NCBI RefSeq assembly: GCF_946479755.1
Contig: NZ_CAMLHC010000001.1
Coordinates: 496,001 to 560,000, forward strand
DNA: 64,000 nucleotides
DNA from: an uncultured Chitinophaga sp.
GTDB taxonomy: Bacteria > Bacteroidota > Bacteroidia > Chitinophagales > Chitinophagaceae
Direction of reading: 5' to 3'
Below the pieces are notes generated by a model. That model was given only the letters and a program-made list of their open reading frames with translations. It made no database searches and had not been told where the DNA came from. Position numbers and translations under genes: made by a program. This document shows, one piece after another, positions 37,966-52,900 of the stretch (its first letter is position 1; every line of letters starts with the position of its first letter).

Positions 37966-40900
37966 CAGGCCATCTCCGCAGAGACAATGCCCATTACCCC
38001 CGGCGCGGCTGACAGCCATGCCGGGGCACGGCTCTCCTTCAGCCAGGAAAGGCTCTGGTTCATCGACCAGCTGGAAGGGAGCGTTAAATATCATATTCCC
38101 GTTGTATTGAAATTAAAAGGCGCGCTGCAGGTAAATGCCCTGCAGCAGGCGCTGAAGACCATTGTGGAACGTCATGAGGTGCTACGCACGGTTTTCAGGG
38201 ATACCGCCGGTGTGGCTACCCAGCTGGCGCTGGATAAAGAGGCCTGGCAAATGGATGTCCTCATGGCACCGGAATATGATGACCCTGCTGCGTTGCAACG
38301 TGCTGTTCAGGCAATCATTGATACACCTTTTGACCTGGCGGCCGATCATATGCTGCGTGCCAGCCTGCTCTCACCGGGCAACGACGAATACATACTGGTA
38401 GTGGTATTGCACCATATTGCGGCGGATGCCTGGTCCACCGGTATTATTGTACGTGAGCTGGTGGAACTGTATCATGCTGCTGTTTCCGGCCGAGCGCCCC
38501 GGTTGCCGGTCATGGACATACAATACGCAGACTATGCCGTATGGCAACGCCAATACCTCTCCGGCGATACGCTCGCTATGCAGTTAAGCTACTGGAGAAA
38601 CCAGCTTTCCGGCACTCCGGTGCTGGACCTGCCCACAGATTACCCGCGGCCGGCCGTTCAAAGTGACCGCGGCGATGTGATTACGTTTAGCCTCGACCGT
38701 GATACTTCCGATAAGGTGAAGTCTTTTTCCCGGCAGCAGGGTGCTACCGTGTTTATGACATTGCTGGCGGCCTTTAAAGTACTGCTGTACCGCTATACCG
38801 GCCAGGAAGACATCTGTGTAGGCACACCCGTGGCCGGCAGAACGAGAAACGAAACGGATAACCTGATAGGTTTTTTTATTAACTCGCTGGCGCTGCGCAG
38901 CGACCTTTCAGGGCACCCTACCTTCAGTGCCTTGCTCCAGCAAATAAAACAAACAACGCTCGCCGCTTACGATCACCAGGAATTACCCTTTGAAAAGATC
39001 GTAGAAGTGGTAGTGAAAGAAAGAGACATGGCCAGGAACCCGCTGTTCCAGGTGATGTTTGCCTTGCAGAATGCACCGGCGGCGCCCGAACTGGACCTCG
39101 ATGGCGTTACGTTTGCGTACCTGGAGACAGTGCATACCACGGCCAAATTCGACCTGACCTGCTCCTTCGAAGAAACGCCCGCCGGTTTGTCGGGGAGGAT
39201 GGAGTATTGCACCGATCTGTTTGAAGCGACGACGATACAGCGGATGATCGGGCATTTCCGGTTGCTGTTGAATGGCGTCCTGCAAACACCGGATAGACCG
39301 GTACACCTGTTGCCGTTGCTATCTCCGGCAGAACAGGAGCAGATATTGACAGCTTTTAATAATACTTCCGTCCCTTATGCCGATGAGCAGTCCATTACAG
39401 CACTGTTCTCCGCGAAGGCGCAACAGGCGCCGGATGCTGTGGCGCTCCTGTTCGGCGACGTCGTAATGCATTATGGTGAACTGGAAAAACAGTCCAACCA
39501 GCTGGCGCACTATCTGCGCGGCAAAGGCATACAGCGGGGAAGTATTGTACCGGTTTGCACCGAACGCTCCCCTGAAATGATGGTAAGCATCCTTGCCATA
39601 CTAAAGACAGGGGCGGCTTACATGCCACTGGACCCGGCCTATCCTTCGGAAAGGCTCGGCATGATGCTGGACGAGAGCCGCAGCAGCGTGCTGATAACCA
39701 CCACCGATTTTCATGATCGTTTTATAGCGGACCGGCCTGGTATGGACCTGTTGCTGGCAGATCAGCTACCGGCGCTGTTGGCAGGCCAGCCGGATACCGT
39801 GCCGGCTAACCCGCCATCCGCTGATGATCTGGCGTATGTGATGTATACCTCCGGTTCTACCGGCAGGCCTAAAGGCGTGCTGGTAACACACCGGAATGTG
39901 ACGAGCCTTGTGTTAGCCCCGAATTATGTTCACCTGGACGCTGCAACGACTATTTTATCTGCGGGATCGCTGGCTTTTGACGCCACGACTTTTGAGTACT
40001 GGGGCGCCCTGCTGCATGGCGGTCGTCTGGCACTCACTGTGGGCAACAGTTTGCTCGACAGTGCAGTATTTAAACAGGAACTTTACAGCAAAGCGGTAAC
40101 TGTGCTGTTTATTACCACCAGCTGGTTTAATCAGCTGGTAGATACAGATATCACGGTCTTCGGGCACCTGTCGGCTGTTCTTACGGGCGGCGAAAAGATG
40201 TCAGAAAAGCATGTCGAGCGTTTCCGGCAGGCATATCCAGGTATCAGCATTAGTAACATCTACGGGCCTACGGAGAATACCACGTTCTCTTTAAGTTATA
40301 TTATTAATCCTCATGAGCTGGCGCCCAATACGCCTATCGGCATACCACTCAATAACCGCACTGCTTATGTGCTGGACGATGCGCAACAGTTGCTGCCGGT
40401 AGGAGTGGCAGGAGAGCTGTACGTTGGCGGGGCAGGCCTGGCAACGGGTTATCTCGACCGTCCGGAGCTGACGGCGGAGAAATTCGTTCCCCATCCTTTC
40501 AGCAATAACCCGGAAGAAAAACTCTACCGCACAGGGGATCGTGCACGCTGGCGGCCGGACGGCAACATCGTATATCTCGGTCGCGTGGACGACCAGGTGA
40601 AGATACGCGGCCATCGCATAGAGCCGGGCGAGGTGGAAAGTATCATGCTGGCCTACCCCGGTGTGGCGCAGGGTATTGTCGTCGTAAAAACAGACGAAAA
40701 GGGGTTGAAGCGGCTGGTGGCTTACGTAGTGCCGGTGGACAAGTTTGACAGAGATGCCCTCGTAAGCTATCTGAAAGCAAAGTTGCCCGAATACATGGTG
40801 CCGGCTGTCATGGTGCCCCTCGATAAATTTCCGGTGACAGCCAACGGAAAAATTGATAAAAAAGCCCTGCCAGAGCCGGAGATGAATGCGCTTTCAGCGC

Positions 40901-43900
40901 ATGACTATGTCGCGCCCCGCACCAAAGCTGGTCGCGATATGGCGCAGATCTGGCAGGAACTGCTGGGTGTATCACAGGTAGGCATATACGATAATTTCTT
41001 TGAACTGGGAGGTGATTCTATCATCACCATACAGGTGGTCAGCAGAGCGCGAAAGGCCGGCTATCGCCTGCATCCGCGGGATCTCTTCCGGCATCAGACC
41101 ATCGAAAGACTGGAAATACTATTGTCTGAAAACAGGGAGCAGGTGCTGACAGGTGAACAGGGCTTGTTAACAGGAGAGAGCGGGTTGATACCGGTGCAGC
41201 GCTGGTTCTTCGATAACAACGCTGCGGCAGCAGGCCACTTTAACCAAAGCGTGCTGGTAGGTATTGATAAAAAGATTGCTCCAACGCAGCTGGCTGCCGC
41301 CATCAAAGCACTGGTCCGGTATCATGACGCACTTCGTTTCGTTTATTGGGCCGACGAAAAAGGCTGGCATCAGACCTACGGTACCCATGAAGCAACGCTC
41401 ACCATAGAAGACCTCCGGGCGGTGCCGGCGGAAGACCTTGCCGCACAGCTTACAGCATACAGCAATAGGGTGCATCGTTCCCTGGATATCTCCAAAGGCG
41501 TATTGGTGCGCGCTGTGCTGCTGCAAACGCCGGACACCGAAACGCATCATCGTTTGCTGATCGTTATCCATCACCTGGTGGTGGACGGTGTTTCGTGGCG
41601 TATCCTGCTGGAAGACCTGGAAGCGCTGTTACAGCAGGACGCTGCAGCGTTGACGCTCGATAAAGGAAATTCTTACCGGCAATGGTATGAAGCACTGGTG
41701 GCCTATTCCGGCCAGCGGCGACTGACTGCCCAGCTGCCTTACTGGGAAAATATCCAACAGGAAAGCAGGCAGGCCGCTTTAAAAATAGCAGCGCCTTTCC
41801 ATGGCAAAGTTTCCATGGCGGACTTTGGCACTATAACGACAACGCTGGATGCCGGCTGGACACGGCAATTGCTGCAGGATGCGCCGCAGGCGTATCATAC
41901 AGAGATCAACGATATCCTGTTGAGCGCGCTGGCGCTGGCTGTTGGCAAATGGAACCAGGCCAGCAAAGTATGTGTCGGGCTGGAAAGCCACGGCCGGCAC
42001 GATATCGGGGGGATGGACATCAGCCGCACCGTCGGTTGGTTCACCAGTTTGTACCCGGTGCTGCTGGAAGCTGATCCACAGCTGACACCGGGCGCCGTGC
42101 TACGTTCCGTGAAGGAGCAACTACGTGCTGTCCCTGATAAAGGCATCGGCTTCGGCGTGTTAAAGCAGCTGCTGCAAACACACGCCCTGCAAGGTGAAGA
42201 CCCATGGGAAATCGTATTTAACTACCTCGGCCAGTCGGACCGCGTAGTGAAACAGGATGGCGTATTAACCATCGTCGAAGAAACAGCCGGACCTGGGGTG
42301 GGAGAAACCTATGTGATGCAGGAGAAGATAGGTGTCAACAGTATCGTCAGCGACGGAGCACTTGTATTGGCGTGGTCTTTCAGTACCAGGCATTTCCAGG
42401 CGGAACAGATACAAGCACTGGCCGATGAGTATATTTTACAACTGCAGCAGTTGATTACAGACTGCGTCGCACAAACAAATACGCTGGTCACGCCCTCCGA
42501 TTACGGGTTACAGGACGTTATGACGATCTCCGAACTGGACGCTCTGCTGGACGTTGCCCATACCGGTACGCCAAGGCGTGCGCAGGTATCGGGATTATAT
42601 CGTTTGAGCGCATTACAGGAGGGAATGTTGTTTCACAGCCTGTATGACCAGGCTGGCGGTGCATACATTGAACAGTTCGGCTGCGATCTGATCAACGTGC
42701 AGCCGGAGGCTTTCAAAGCAGCATGGGAACACCTGGTGCAACGGCATACTATCTTGCGCACTGCTTTCTTCAGTGATGAAGCAGCGATACCCTTGCAGGC
42801 TGTCTTTAAAGAAGTGGTGTTACCATTTCAGCTGCAGGACTATAGCGGGATGGACGAAGCGGAACAACAAAAAGCGGTGGAAGCTTTCGCACAGCAGGAC
42901 GCGCGGCAGCCCTTTGACTTCAAAGTGGCACCGATGATGCGTATTGCGCTGATCAAGTTAGCGGAGGGGCGTCACCGTTTGCTGTGGACTTTCCATCATA
43001 TTTTGTTTGATGGCTGGTCTGTTCCCGTGTTAATGGAGGAGTTGCTGCAAGCTTACGAGGCAGCAGAGAACGGCGCGTCGCTGCCGGCAGGTACAGAAGA
43101 TCGTTATGAGGACTTTATCCGTTACCTGGAAAAAAGGGACGATGAAAAAGAAGAGCAATACTGGCGCCGGTATATGGAAGGGGTGGAAGAAGCCACCCTG
43201 CTGCCTTTTATCCGTCCGGGCGCTGACCGCACGCGGGAGGCTGGTGTATATAAAGACTTCGTCCTGAGCATCGGTGCCGGGGCAACGGCAAAGATCAATG
43301 CCTTCGCCCAGCAACAGCACGTTACCGTCAATACGCTCATGCAGGGCGTATGGGCGGTACTGTTACATCACTATACAGGACAGGAGCATGTTACCTACGG
43401 CGTAACGGTGTCCGGCCGGCCGGAAGACTTACCCGGCGTGGAACAGCGGGTTGGCATGTATATTAATACCATCCCGCTGCATGCGGCTGTTGCGGCAGAG
43501 AAGACGCTGGGTCCCTGGTTGCAGGAACTACAGCTCTCCCAGCTGCAAAGTCGTGAGCACCAGCATACCGGCCTGGATACTATCCAGCGCTGGTGTGGCC
43601 TCACCGGCGAATTGTTTGATACCCTGCTGGTGTTTGAGAACTACCCGGTAAGTAAGGTGCTGGAGGCGCAGTCATGGCGCTTACAGGTGGAAAATGTGGC
43701 CGTACAGGAGAAGACAAACTATCCGCTCACTATTTTGATCGTCGCCGGAGAAACACTCCATATCCGTTTCAGCTACAATACTGCGCTGCTTTCAGATAAC
43801 TATCTGCAGGCTATCGCCGGCCATTTTGAAACCCTGCTGGCGCAACTGCCGGAAAGCGGCGGCAGCTCTTTGTCCGGGCTCTCATGGCTGACGAATGCGG

Positions 43901-46900
43901 AGCAACAGCTGCTGCACAGGTTCAACGATACCGCTGTTGATTTCCATGAGCAACAAACACTGACGGCCCTGTTTGCAGCACAGGTAAGCCGTACACCGCT
44001 GCTGATAGCCGTGGTGGATGAGCAGGGATGCCTGACCTACCGCGAACTGGATATTATCACGAACCAACTGGCCCATTACCTGAACAGTAAAGGCGTGGGA
44101 GCGGAAACACTGGTGCCGGTGTGTCTTGAACGTTCGCTGGACATGATCATCGCTATTGTAGCCATTCTGAAAGCCGGTGGCGCGTATGTGCCGGTCGATC
44201 CTACCTATCCGGAAGAACGGATCCTGCACATACTGGAAGATACCAATGCAGATGTCATCCTGACAGACCATTCCGGTTTCCGGGCCATCCCCGATAACTT
44301 CAGCAGCGTGGTGCGCCTCGATGAAATCCGGCCTGTGCTGGGCATCTACCCGGAGACACCTCCTGCGCAGGTGATTGAGCCTCACCATGTGGCGTATGTG
44401 ATCTATACTTCCGGTTCCACCGGTAAGCCCAAAGGCGTGATGAATGAACATGCCGGCGTAGTGAACCGCTTGTTGTGGACGCAGAAATACTTTGGACTCA
44501 ACGGGGACGACGCTATTTTACAGAAAACAACTTTTTGTTTCGACGTATCCGTATGGGAACTGTTATGGCCGTTGATCTGCGGCGCACGGCTGGTGATGGC
44601 TATCCCGGAAGGACAGAAGGATACCGCGTATCTGAAAGCGGCGATCGACCGTTATGGTATCACTACTGTTCATTTTGTCCCTTCGATGTTACATATCTTC
44701 CTTGAAGATGTAAGTCCGGACGAGGTGCCGGGCCTGAAAAGGGTGCTGTGCAGCGGGGAAGCGCTGAAGCCACAGCAGGTGAGCCTGTTTCGCGAAAAAA
44801 TACCATATGCAGGACTATATAACCTCTACGGCCCTACGGAGGCGGCGATCGACGTTACCTGCTGGCGTGTGCCGGACCGTTTCACAGAAAATGATATCGT
44901 GTCTATCGGTAAACCGGTAGCCAACACACAGCTGTATATTCTCGATAAGGCCGGTGGATTGCTGCCGCCGGGCGTTTTCGGGGAATTGCATATTGGCGGC
45001 GTACAGGTGGCCCGCGGATACCTGAACAGGGAAAGTCTCACCGCAGAGAAATTCATCGCAGATCCGTTCAGCGACGGCCGCCTGTATAAAACCGGTGACT
45101 GGTGCCGCTGGTTACCCGACGGCAATATAGAATACGCCGGCAGAATAGACGACCAGGTGAAGATCCGGGGATTCAGGATCGAGCTGGGAGAAATAGAGAG
45201 CGTATTGCTGGAGAACGAACAGGTGAGCGAAGCGGTAGTGGTGGCGCGCGATGCCGCTGACGGCAGCAAGCGCCTGATAGGTTATGTGGTCCCCGTAGGA
45301 GAAATAGACCGCATGGCCGTGCTGGATGAGCTGAAGCGCCGTCTTCCTGAATATATGGTGCCGGCGATACTGGTACCGCTGACAGCGATGCCGCTGACCA
45401 CCAGTGGGAAGATCAACCGCAGGGCCTTACCAGCGCCGGATGAATCCTTCCTTACCGCTGCAGCATATGTGGCTCCGGGAAATGAAACGGAGCAGGTATT
45501 GGCCAATATCTTCCAGGATATTCTGAATATCTCCCGTGTAGGCGTCAACGATAACTTCTTCGCGCTGGGGGGCAATTCTCTCTTGTCTATGCGCCTGGTA
45601 GCGGCGATACGCAAACAGCTGCAGCTGGAGCTGCCGGTGAAATCGGTATTTACACATGCTACTGTAGGCCTGTTGGCAGCACATCTGGGCAGCCAAGAGC
45701 ATGCAGCCCCGGTACTCCCCGCCGTAGAAGCGATGCCACGCCCGGAAAGAGTACCGCTTTCGTTTAGCCAGGAGCGTCTATGGTTTATCGATCAGCTGGA
45801 AGGAAGCGTGCAGTATCACATCCCCGTGGTGCTGCGACTGAAAGGGATGCTTGATAGAAACGCGCTGGCAGCTGCGTTACAAAGTATTATCAATCGCCAT
45901 GAGATACTACGGACGGTGATTGCAGAGGAAGACGGTATTGCCTGGCAACGGTTGCTGGACCGCGACCAGTGGCAGCTGACGGTGACAGACGATCCCGTTT
46001 ATCATGAAGATCCGCTGGCGTTGTCGTCGCTGGTGCAGGCACAGGTGCAGGCGCCTTTTGATCTGGCGAAGGACCATATGCTGAGGGCCCACCTGGTGGT
46101 GTTGTCGGCAACGGAACATGTGCTGGTGGCAGTGATCCACCACATCGCTTCCGACGGCTGGTCTTCTTCCATCATCATCAACGAGCTGGCAGACCTTTAC
46201 CGTTCATTTGTCCGCCGTGAAGTGAACACACTGCCACCACTGCCGCTGCAATATGCAGACTATGCTATCTGGCAACGACGCTACCTGACAGATACTGTAT
46301 TGTCGTTGCAGCTCGACTACTGGAAAGCCCAGCTTGATGACGTAGAGACGTTGCAGTTACCGACGGACTACTCCCGTCCGGCAGTACAGCGCAACCGGGG
46401 CGCTGTTGCCTGGTTCCGGCTGGATAAACAGTTGACCTCCGGCCTCCGGGTGCTGGCACAACAGCAGGAAGCAACGTTGTTTATGACACTGCTGGCAGCC
46501 TTTAAAGTATTGTTGTTCCGCTATAGCGGTCAGGAAGATATCTGTGTAGGAAGTCCTGTGGCCGGCCGTACGCGGCAGGAGACAGAAGCGCTCATCGGCT
46601 TCTTTATTAACACACTGGCGTTGCGTAGTTATGTAGCGGGTCAACAGTCCTTCATCAGCCTGTTGCAGGCGGTGAAGGAGACTACACTCAACGCATACCA
46701 GCACCAGGAGATACCTTTCGAAAAAGTGGTGGAAGCCGTGGTGAAAGCGCGCGATCTCAGCAGAAGCCCCCTGTTCCAGGTGATGTTCACCCTGCAGAAT
46801 ATGCCGGAAAGTACATCGCCGGAGCTGGAAGGATTACACATGGAAGCGGCGCCGCTGTCTTACGCTACCACCCAATATGATCTCAGCTTTACGCTGGAAG

Positions 46901-49900
46901 ATACCCCCGAAGGGCTGCGGGGCAGCGTAGAATACTGCACCGATCTGTATGTGCCTGCCACCATTGACAGGATGATACAGCATTTTGAACAGCTGCTGCA
47001 CAGCCTTGTGGCGGCGCCGGCGGCCAGCCTCGAATCACTGTCCATCCTCAGTGAGGCAGAAGAGCGGCAGTTGCTGTACGGCTTTAATCAAACCCGGCAA
47101 CCGGCGGGCGCCACACCCCCCCAAACGCTGGCATCCTTGTTTACAGAACAGGCCAGCCGTACGCCACTGGCTACGGCGCTGGTGTTCGGCAACTCGGCGC
47201 TCACCTACCAGGAGCTGGAAGAGCGTTCCGGCCAACTGGCAGCGCAACTGGCGCGTAACGGCGTTGGCGCGGGCACGTTGGTACCGCTATGCATCGATCG
47301 TTCGCTGCAGATGATGGTAGCGATCCTCGGTATCCTGAAAGCCGGTGGCGCCTACGTGCCGCTGGACCCGCAGCATCCGGCAGAAAGGATTGGCCGTATA
47401 CTGGCAGATATCGGTGGCGATCCGCTGATCGTGACCACACCGGAGCATACGCATCTGTTTCCATCATCATCCAGGTTGTTATTGCCTGACGAGTGGCACA
47501 AACAGGCGGGAGAGGGGTATACAATAAAGGCCGCCACACCGGAGGACCCGGCTTATGTCATCTATACCTCCGGTTCCACCGGCATCCCCAAAGGCGTGGT
47601 CATTCCACATGCGGCCATTGTCAACTTTATTGTTCACCGCAGTGCGGATTTTAATATAGACGTAACCGATAGGGTACTGCAATTCTCCAACTATTGTTTC
47701 GATGCCTCGGTGGAACAAATGTTCCTGCCTTTGGTCAACGGCGCCGTGCTGGTGTTGATACCGGAGGCACTGCGGCTGGACCGGCAGGAATTTGAGCAGC
47801 TGCTGGAGCAGGAACAGATTACGCACCTGGATACAACGCCCGGCTTCCTGGCGTCCATTACGCCGGGGAACTATGGCTCCCTGCACCGGGTGGTTTCCGG
47901 CGGTGAAGCGTGCAGCCTGCCGCTGGCAGCGGCATGGGCATCGCATGTTGACTTTTATAACGAATATGGCCCTACGGAAACAACAGTGGTTGCCACTGCC
48001 TGGCATTACCAGTCGCAGCAGGCGGTCAGTACAGACATGCTGCCTATCGGAAAACCATTGACAAACGTAAGTGCCTACATCCTCGATAGTACCGGCCGCC
48101 CCGTACCAGTGGGCGTACCTGGGGAACTGTTTATCGGCGGTATTCAGGTGGCCCGCGGATACCTGAACAATCCAACACTGACCGCCGAAAAATTTGTCGA
48201 TGATCCATTTGGTGGCCATGGCGGGAAGTTATACCGTACCGGTGATCTCGCCAGCTGGCTGGCCGATGGCAACATCGCCTACCTCGGACGGATAGACGAC
48301 CAGGTGAAACTGCGCGGCTACCGGATTGAGCTGGGAGAGATTGACAATGCGTTGTTAAAACATTCTTCCGTCCGCGAGGCGGTGACAACCGTAAAAGCCG
48401 ATGGTGCGGGCCATAAAAGGCTGGTGGCCTATCTCACAGGAGAACAGCTGCCGGACCGTGAAGGCTTGTCCGCTTTCCTGCGGGACAGGCTGCCGGAGTA
48501 CATGGTGCCGGTACAGTTTATTCCGCTGGAGGCCATCCCATTGACCCCTAACGGGAAGGTAGATAAAAAAGCACTGCCTGCACCCGACATGGATTTACTG
48601 AGCGGCAATGCTTTCGTGGCCCCCCGCAATGAGACCGAATCCCAACTGGCCACCATCTGGCAAAATCTGCTGAACCTGCAACAGGTAGGGATATACGATA
48701 ACTTCTTCGAACTGGGCGGTGACTCGATTATTACCATACAGGCTGTGAGCCGTGCCAGGAAAGCAGGATTGAACCTGCATCCGGCAGATTTATTCAGGTA
48801 CCAGACGATTGCCGGTCTTGCTGCGATGCTGGCTGCGAAACAGGATACGCCGGACAACCAGGCGGAACAGGGTACGCTGGCCGGCGCAAGCGGACTGTTG
48901 CCCATACAACACTGGTATTTTGCCCAGACAGCGGAGGCTGTGGGAGAATACCATTATAACCAGGCGCTCTTGCTGGAGGTGGACAAATCTGTAGCTATTA
49001 ACACGCTGGAAGCTGCTATCGAAAGACTGGTGCAGCATCATGATGCGCTGCGTTTCAGCTATACCCGGCAGCAGCCATGGCAACAAGTATACGGCACGTA
49101 CAAGGGGACGCTGGAAATAGTAGACCTGCGGGATGAAACAACAGATACCTTACCGGCGGAGATTACCACGCAGGCGGAGCATTATCAGCGCAGCCTGTAT
49201 CCGGAACAGGGCATTGTGATCCGGACGGTACTGATGACAACGCCCGAAAGCATCTCCCACCACCGCCTGCTGATCGTAATACATCACCTGGCGATCGATG
49301 GTGTGTCGTGGCGTATTCTGCTGGAAGACCTGGAACAGCTGCTAAAACAGCCGGCTGCAGCGCTTTCACTGAAGAGTAATTCCTATCGTCAGTGGCAGCA
49401 GACGCTGACTGCTTACGGTCAACGTACGAAGGTACAAGCCCAGCTGGGATATTGGCAACAGGCCACGGCCGGATTTAAACCGTTGCTGACGGATAAGTCC
49501 TTTGAAGGTGCCGTTACGATCAGAGATACGGCCAACCTGGTGGTACGGCTGAATACCGGGCAAACGAAGCGATTGCTGCAGGACGCTCCGAAAGCATATC
49601 ATACAGAAATAAACGATCTGTTGTTGTGTGCCCTGGCAATGACACTGCAGGAGTGGAGTCATACAGACAGCGTGACCATCGGCCTGGAAGGTCATGGCCG
49701 CGAAGCCATCGATAACGTGACAGATATCAGCCGTACGGTAGGATGGTTCACGAGCCTCTATCCCCTGAAACTGGCGACAGGAAAAGGGAGTATCGGCACG
49801 CAAATAAAAACAGTTAAAGAACAATTACGTAATGTACCGGACAAAGGTCTCGGATACGGCGTGTTAAAATACCTGCAGCAGGAAACATCCCTCCAGGGCA

Positions 49901-52900
49901 ACGACCCCTGGGATGTAGTGTTCAACTACCTCGGGCAGACGGACAACGTAACGGCAGCAGACGGGTTGCTGCGGATGGCGGCAGAATCGCCGGGCGCCGC
50001 TACCGGCAAAGACTTTCCGTTGTCAGAGAAAATAGCGGTAGACAGTATGGTGCAGGATGGAGAGCTGGTGCTTCGCTGGAAATACAGCAGCCGGCATCTC
50101 AGTGCTGACGCCATGGAGAAAATGGCTACGATATATATAGCACACCTGGAAGCGCTGATTTCCCATTGTGCGGGCCGCCGGGAAGCGACGTTTACGCCAT
50201 CTGACTTCGGTCTGGGTAAAGAGATCAGCGTAGCAGAGCTGGATGCCTTCCTGGATGCTACTCCTGGCGGGATTGCCCGACGTGGCCGTATCAGCAGCCT
50301 TTACCGGCTTACCGGGCTGCAGGAAGCGATGTTGTTCCATGCATTGTTTGACGAACATTCCAATGCCTACATGGAGCAGTTTACCTGTGATCTGCTCCAC
50401 TTAAATGAGGCGGCGTTTATCCAGAGCTGGAACCTGCTGCTGCAAAGACATACCGCCTTACGCAGCGGTTTCAGCGCTGATGAGTTCAGCATTCCGGTGC
50501 AGTGTGTGTACCAGGATGTACAGCTAACGGTAACCTTACTGGATGACCGTTCACTGACGCCTGAAGCGCAGCAGGAGAAACTGGAAGCCTACCTGGAGGC
50601 GGACCGTAACAAGGGCTTTGACTTCAGCCATGCTCCGCTGATGCGACTGGGGCTGATCCGTGTCGATGACAGTCGTCATCGTATGATATGGACTTCCCAC
50701 CATATTTTGTTCGATGGCTGGTCCCTGCCGCTGATACTGGAAAACCTGTTACAGATATACGGAGCGGTGGTGAAACAGTTGCCGCTGCCGGCGTTTACGG
50801 AAGACCGCTATGAAGATTATGTGCGGTACCTGGAACGCCAGGATAAATCACAGGAAGAAGCTTTCTGGCGTAGTTACCTGAAAAACGCTACAGATGCTAC
50901 TTTGCTGCCCTTCATCGGTGCCGCCGAAGCCCGTAATGCAGGAGTAGGCACCTACCGGCAGGAGCTGCTGGAACTGGATGAAACGACTACCCGGAATATC
51001 CATCGGTTTGCACACCGTCATCGTATCACGCCTAATACCATCATACAGGGCGTATGGTCGTATCTGTTATACCGCTACACCGGGCGTAGGGAAGTGACTT
51101 ACGGCATCACGGTGTCCGGCCGGCCGGAAGGGTTGCCGGGTATAGAACAGGCGGTGGGTATGTATATCAACACGCTGCCGTTGTGTGCGGTGATTGATCC
51201 TGTTAAAACAATAACCGTATGGCTGCAGGAGTTACAGGCATCGCAGCTGCAATGCCGGGAGTACCAGTACACACCGCTGGACGATATGCAGCGCTGGACC
51301 GGTATTACCGGTGATTGGTTCGATAGCCTGCTGGTATATGAAAATTACCCGGTGAGCAAGATGATGACGGCGCAACAGGGTATATTGAATGTGGAGAATG
51401 TGACGGTACATGAACAGACCAACCTGCCGCTGGAGATACTGGCCGCGGTATCAGATACTATCCGGGTGACACTCCGCTATAATGCCGACCTCCTCGCAGA
51501 TACCTATATCAACGCTATCCGCGGGCATTTCGAAGAAGTGCTTTTACAGATGACGGCGAATGATAACCTTCAGCTGGCCCAACTCGATATATTAACGCCC
51601 GGTGAGAGAGTGATGTTGACAGAAACACTGAACAACCGCAAGGTGGCGTTCCCACAAGATAAAACACTGGTATCCCTTATCCGTGAAAAGGCAGCAGTGA
51701 TGCCTGATGCCACGGCTATTGTCTTTGGAGAGACAACACTGACATACCGTGCGCTGGAAGAGCGCTCCAACCAGGTGGCACATTGCCTGCAAAGCCTGGG
51801 CGTGAAAAAAGATGTCCCTGTGCCCATCTGCATTGAAAGGTCTGCAGAGATGGTCATCGGGATATTGGGCATCCTGAAGGCGGGCGGCGCCTATGTACCG
51901 GTGGATACGGCTTATCCGCCCGAGAGGATCGCTTTCCTGCTGGAAGATGTATCGGCATCGGTAGTATTGAGCAGCCGGTTGCTGAAAGACAAGCTGACAG
52001 CTGTCACCGCGGCCCGCGTAATAGCCCTGGACGATCGCCAGGAGGAAGTGTTCCGCCAGCCGGTGTCTGGCTCGCTGCTGGTGCCGTCTCCCGCAGACCT
52101 GGCGTACATTATTTATACTTCCGGTTCCACCGGAAAGCCCAAGGGCGTGCTGATAGAACACCGGGGCATGCTGAACCATCTCTATGCCAAGGTCAACGAC
52201 CTGCGGCTGGACCATCGCTCCGTTATTGCGTTTACCGCATCCTATACTTTCGATATCTCCGTATGGCAGATGTTCGCCGCGCTGCTTTGCGGCGGCACGA
52301 CCATCATCTATTCCGAAGACACCATCCTGCAGCCGGAACTGCTGATGCGAGCGGCAGACCGCCAGCAGGTGACTATCCTGGAACTGGTGCCTTCTTACCT
52401 GGCCACCGTACTACAGGAAGACATTGCCGTGAAACTGGAGCACCTGGAGTTCCTGCTCGTTACAGGTGAAGCTGTCAGCCAGCAGGTGCTGGTACAATGG
52501 TTCCGGCATCCGGATTACGGTCGTATTCCTGTGGTGAACGCTTACGGACCTACGGAGGCGTCTGATGATATCTGTCATTATACAATGTACGAAGCACCGG
52601 TACAGTCCAACATTCCGCTGGGCTATCCTATTCAAAACCTATGCATTTACGTGGTGAATGAAGCCATGCAACTATGCCCGTCCGGTGTACCCGGAGAGAT
52701 CTGTGTTTCAGGGATAGGAGTGGGAAGAGGATACCTCAATCGCCCCGAACTGACGGCAGAGAAATTCATCACTGATCCGTTTATAACGGGGATGCCTGTA
52801 CGTATGTACCGCACCGGAGATCTCGGTCGCTGGCTTCCCGACGGCACAGTGGAGTATCTCGGCCGCCTGGATGACCAGGTGAAGGTCCGCGGCTTCCGGG

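Noticed and set aside
37577..38400. Carrier domain of module 5 has GGDS, a sequence common before epimerisation domains, hinting at a missing E domain between NRPS 1 and 2
   Set aside because: The rest of the carrier domain ('LLAVRVVAHLKRKL') is unlike those before E domains here, and the following C domain is LCL type, which expects an L residue.
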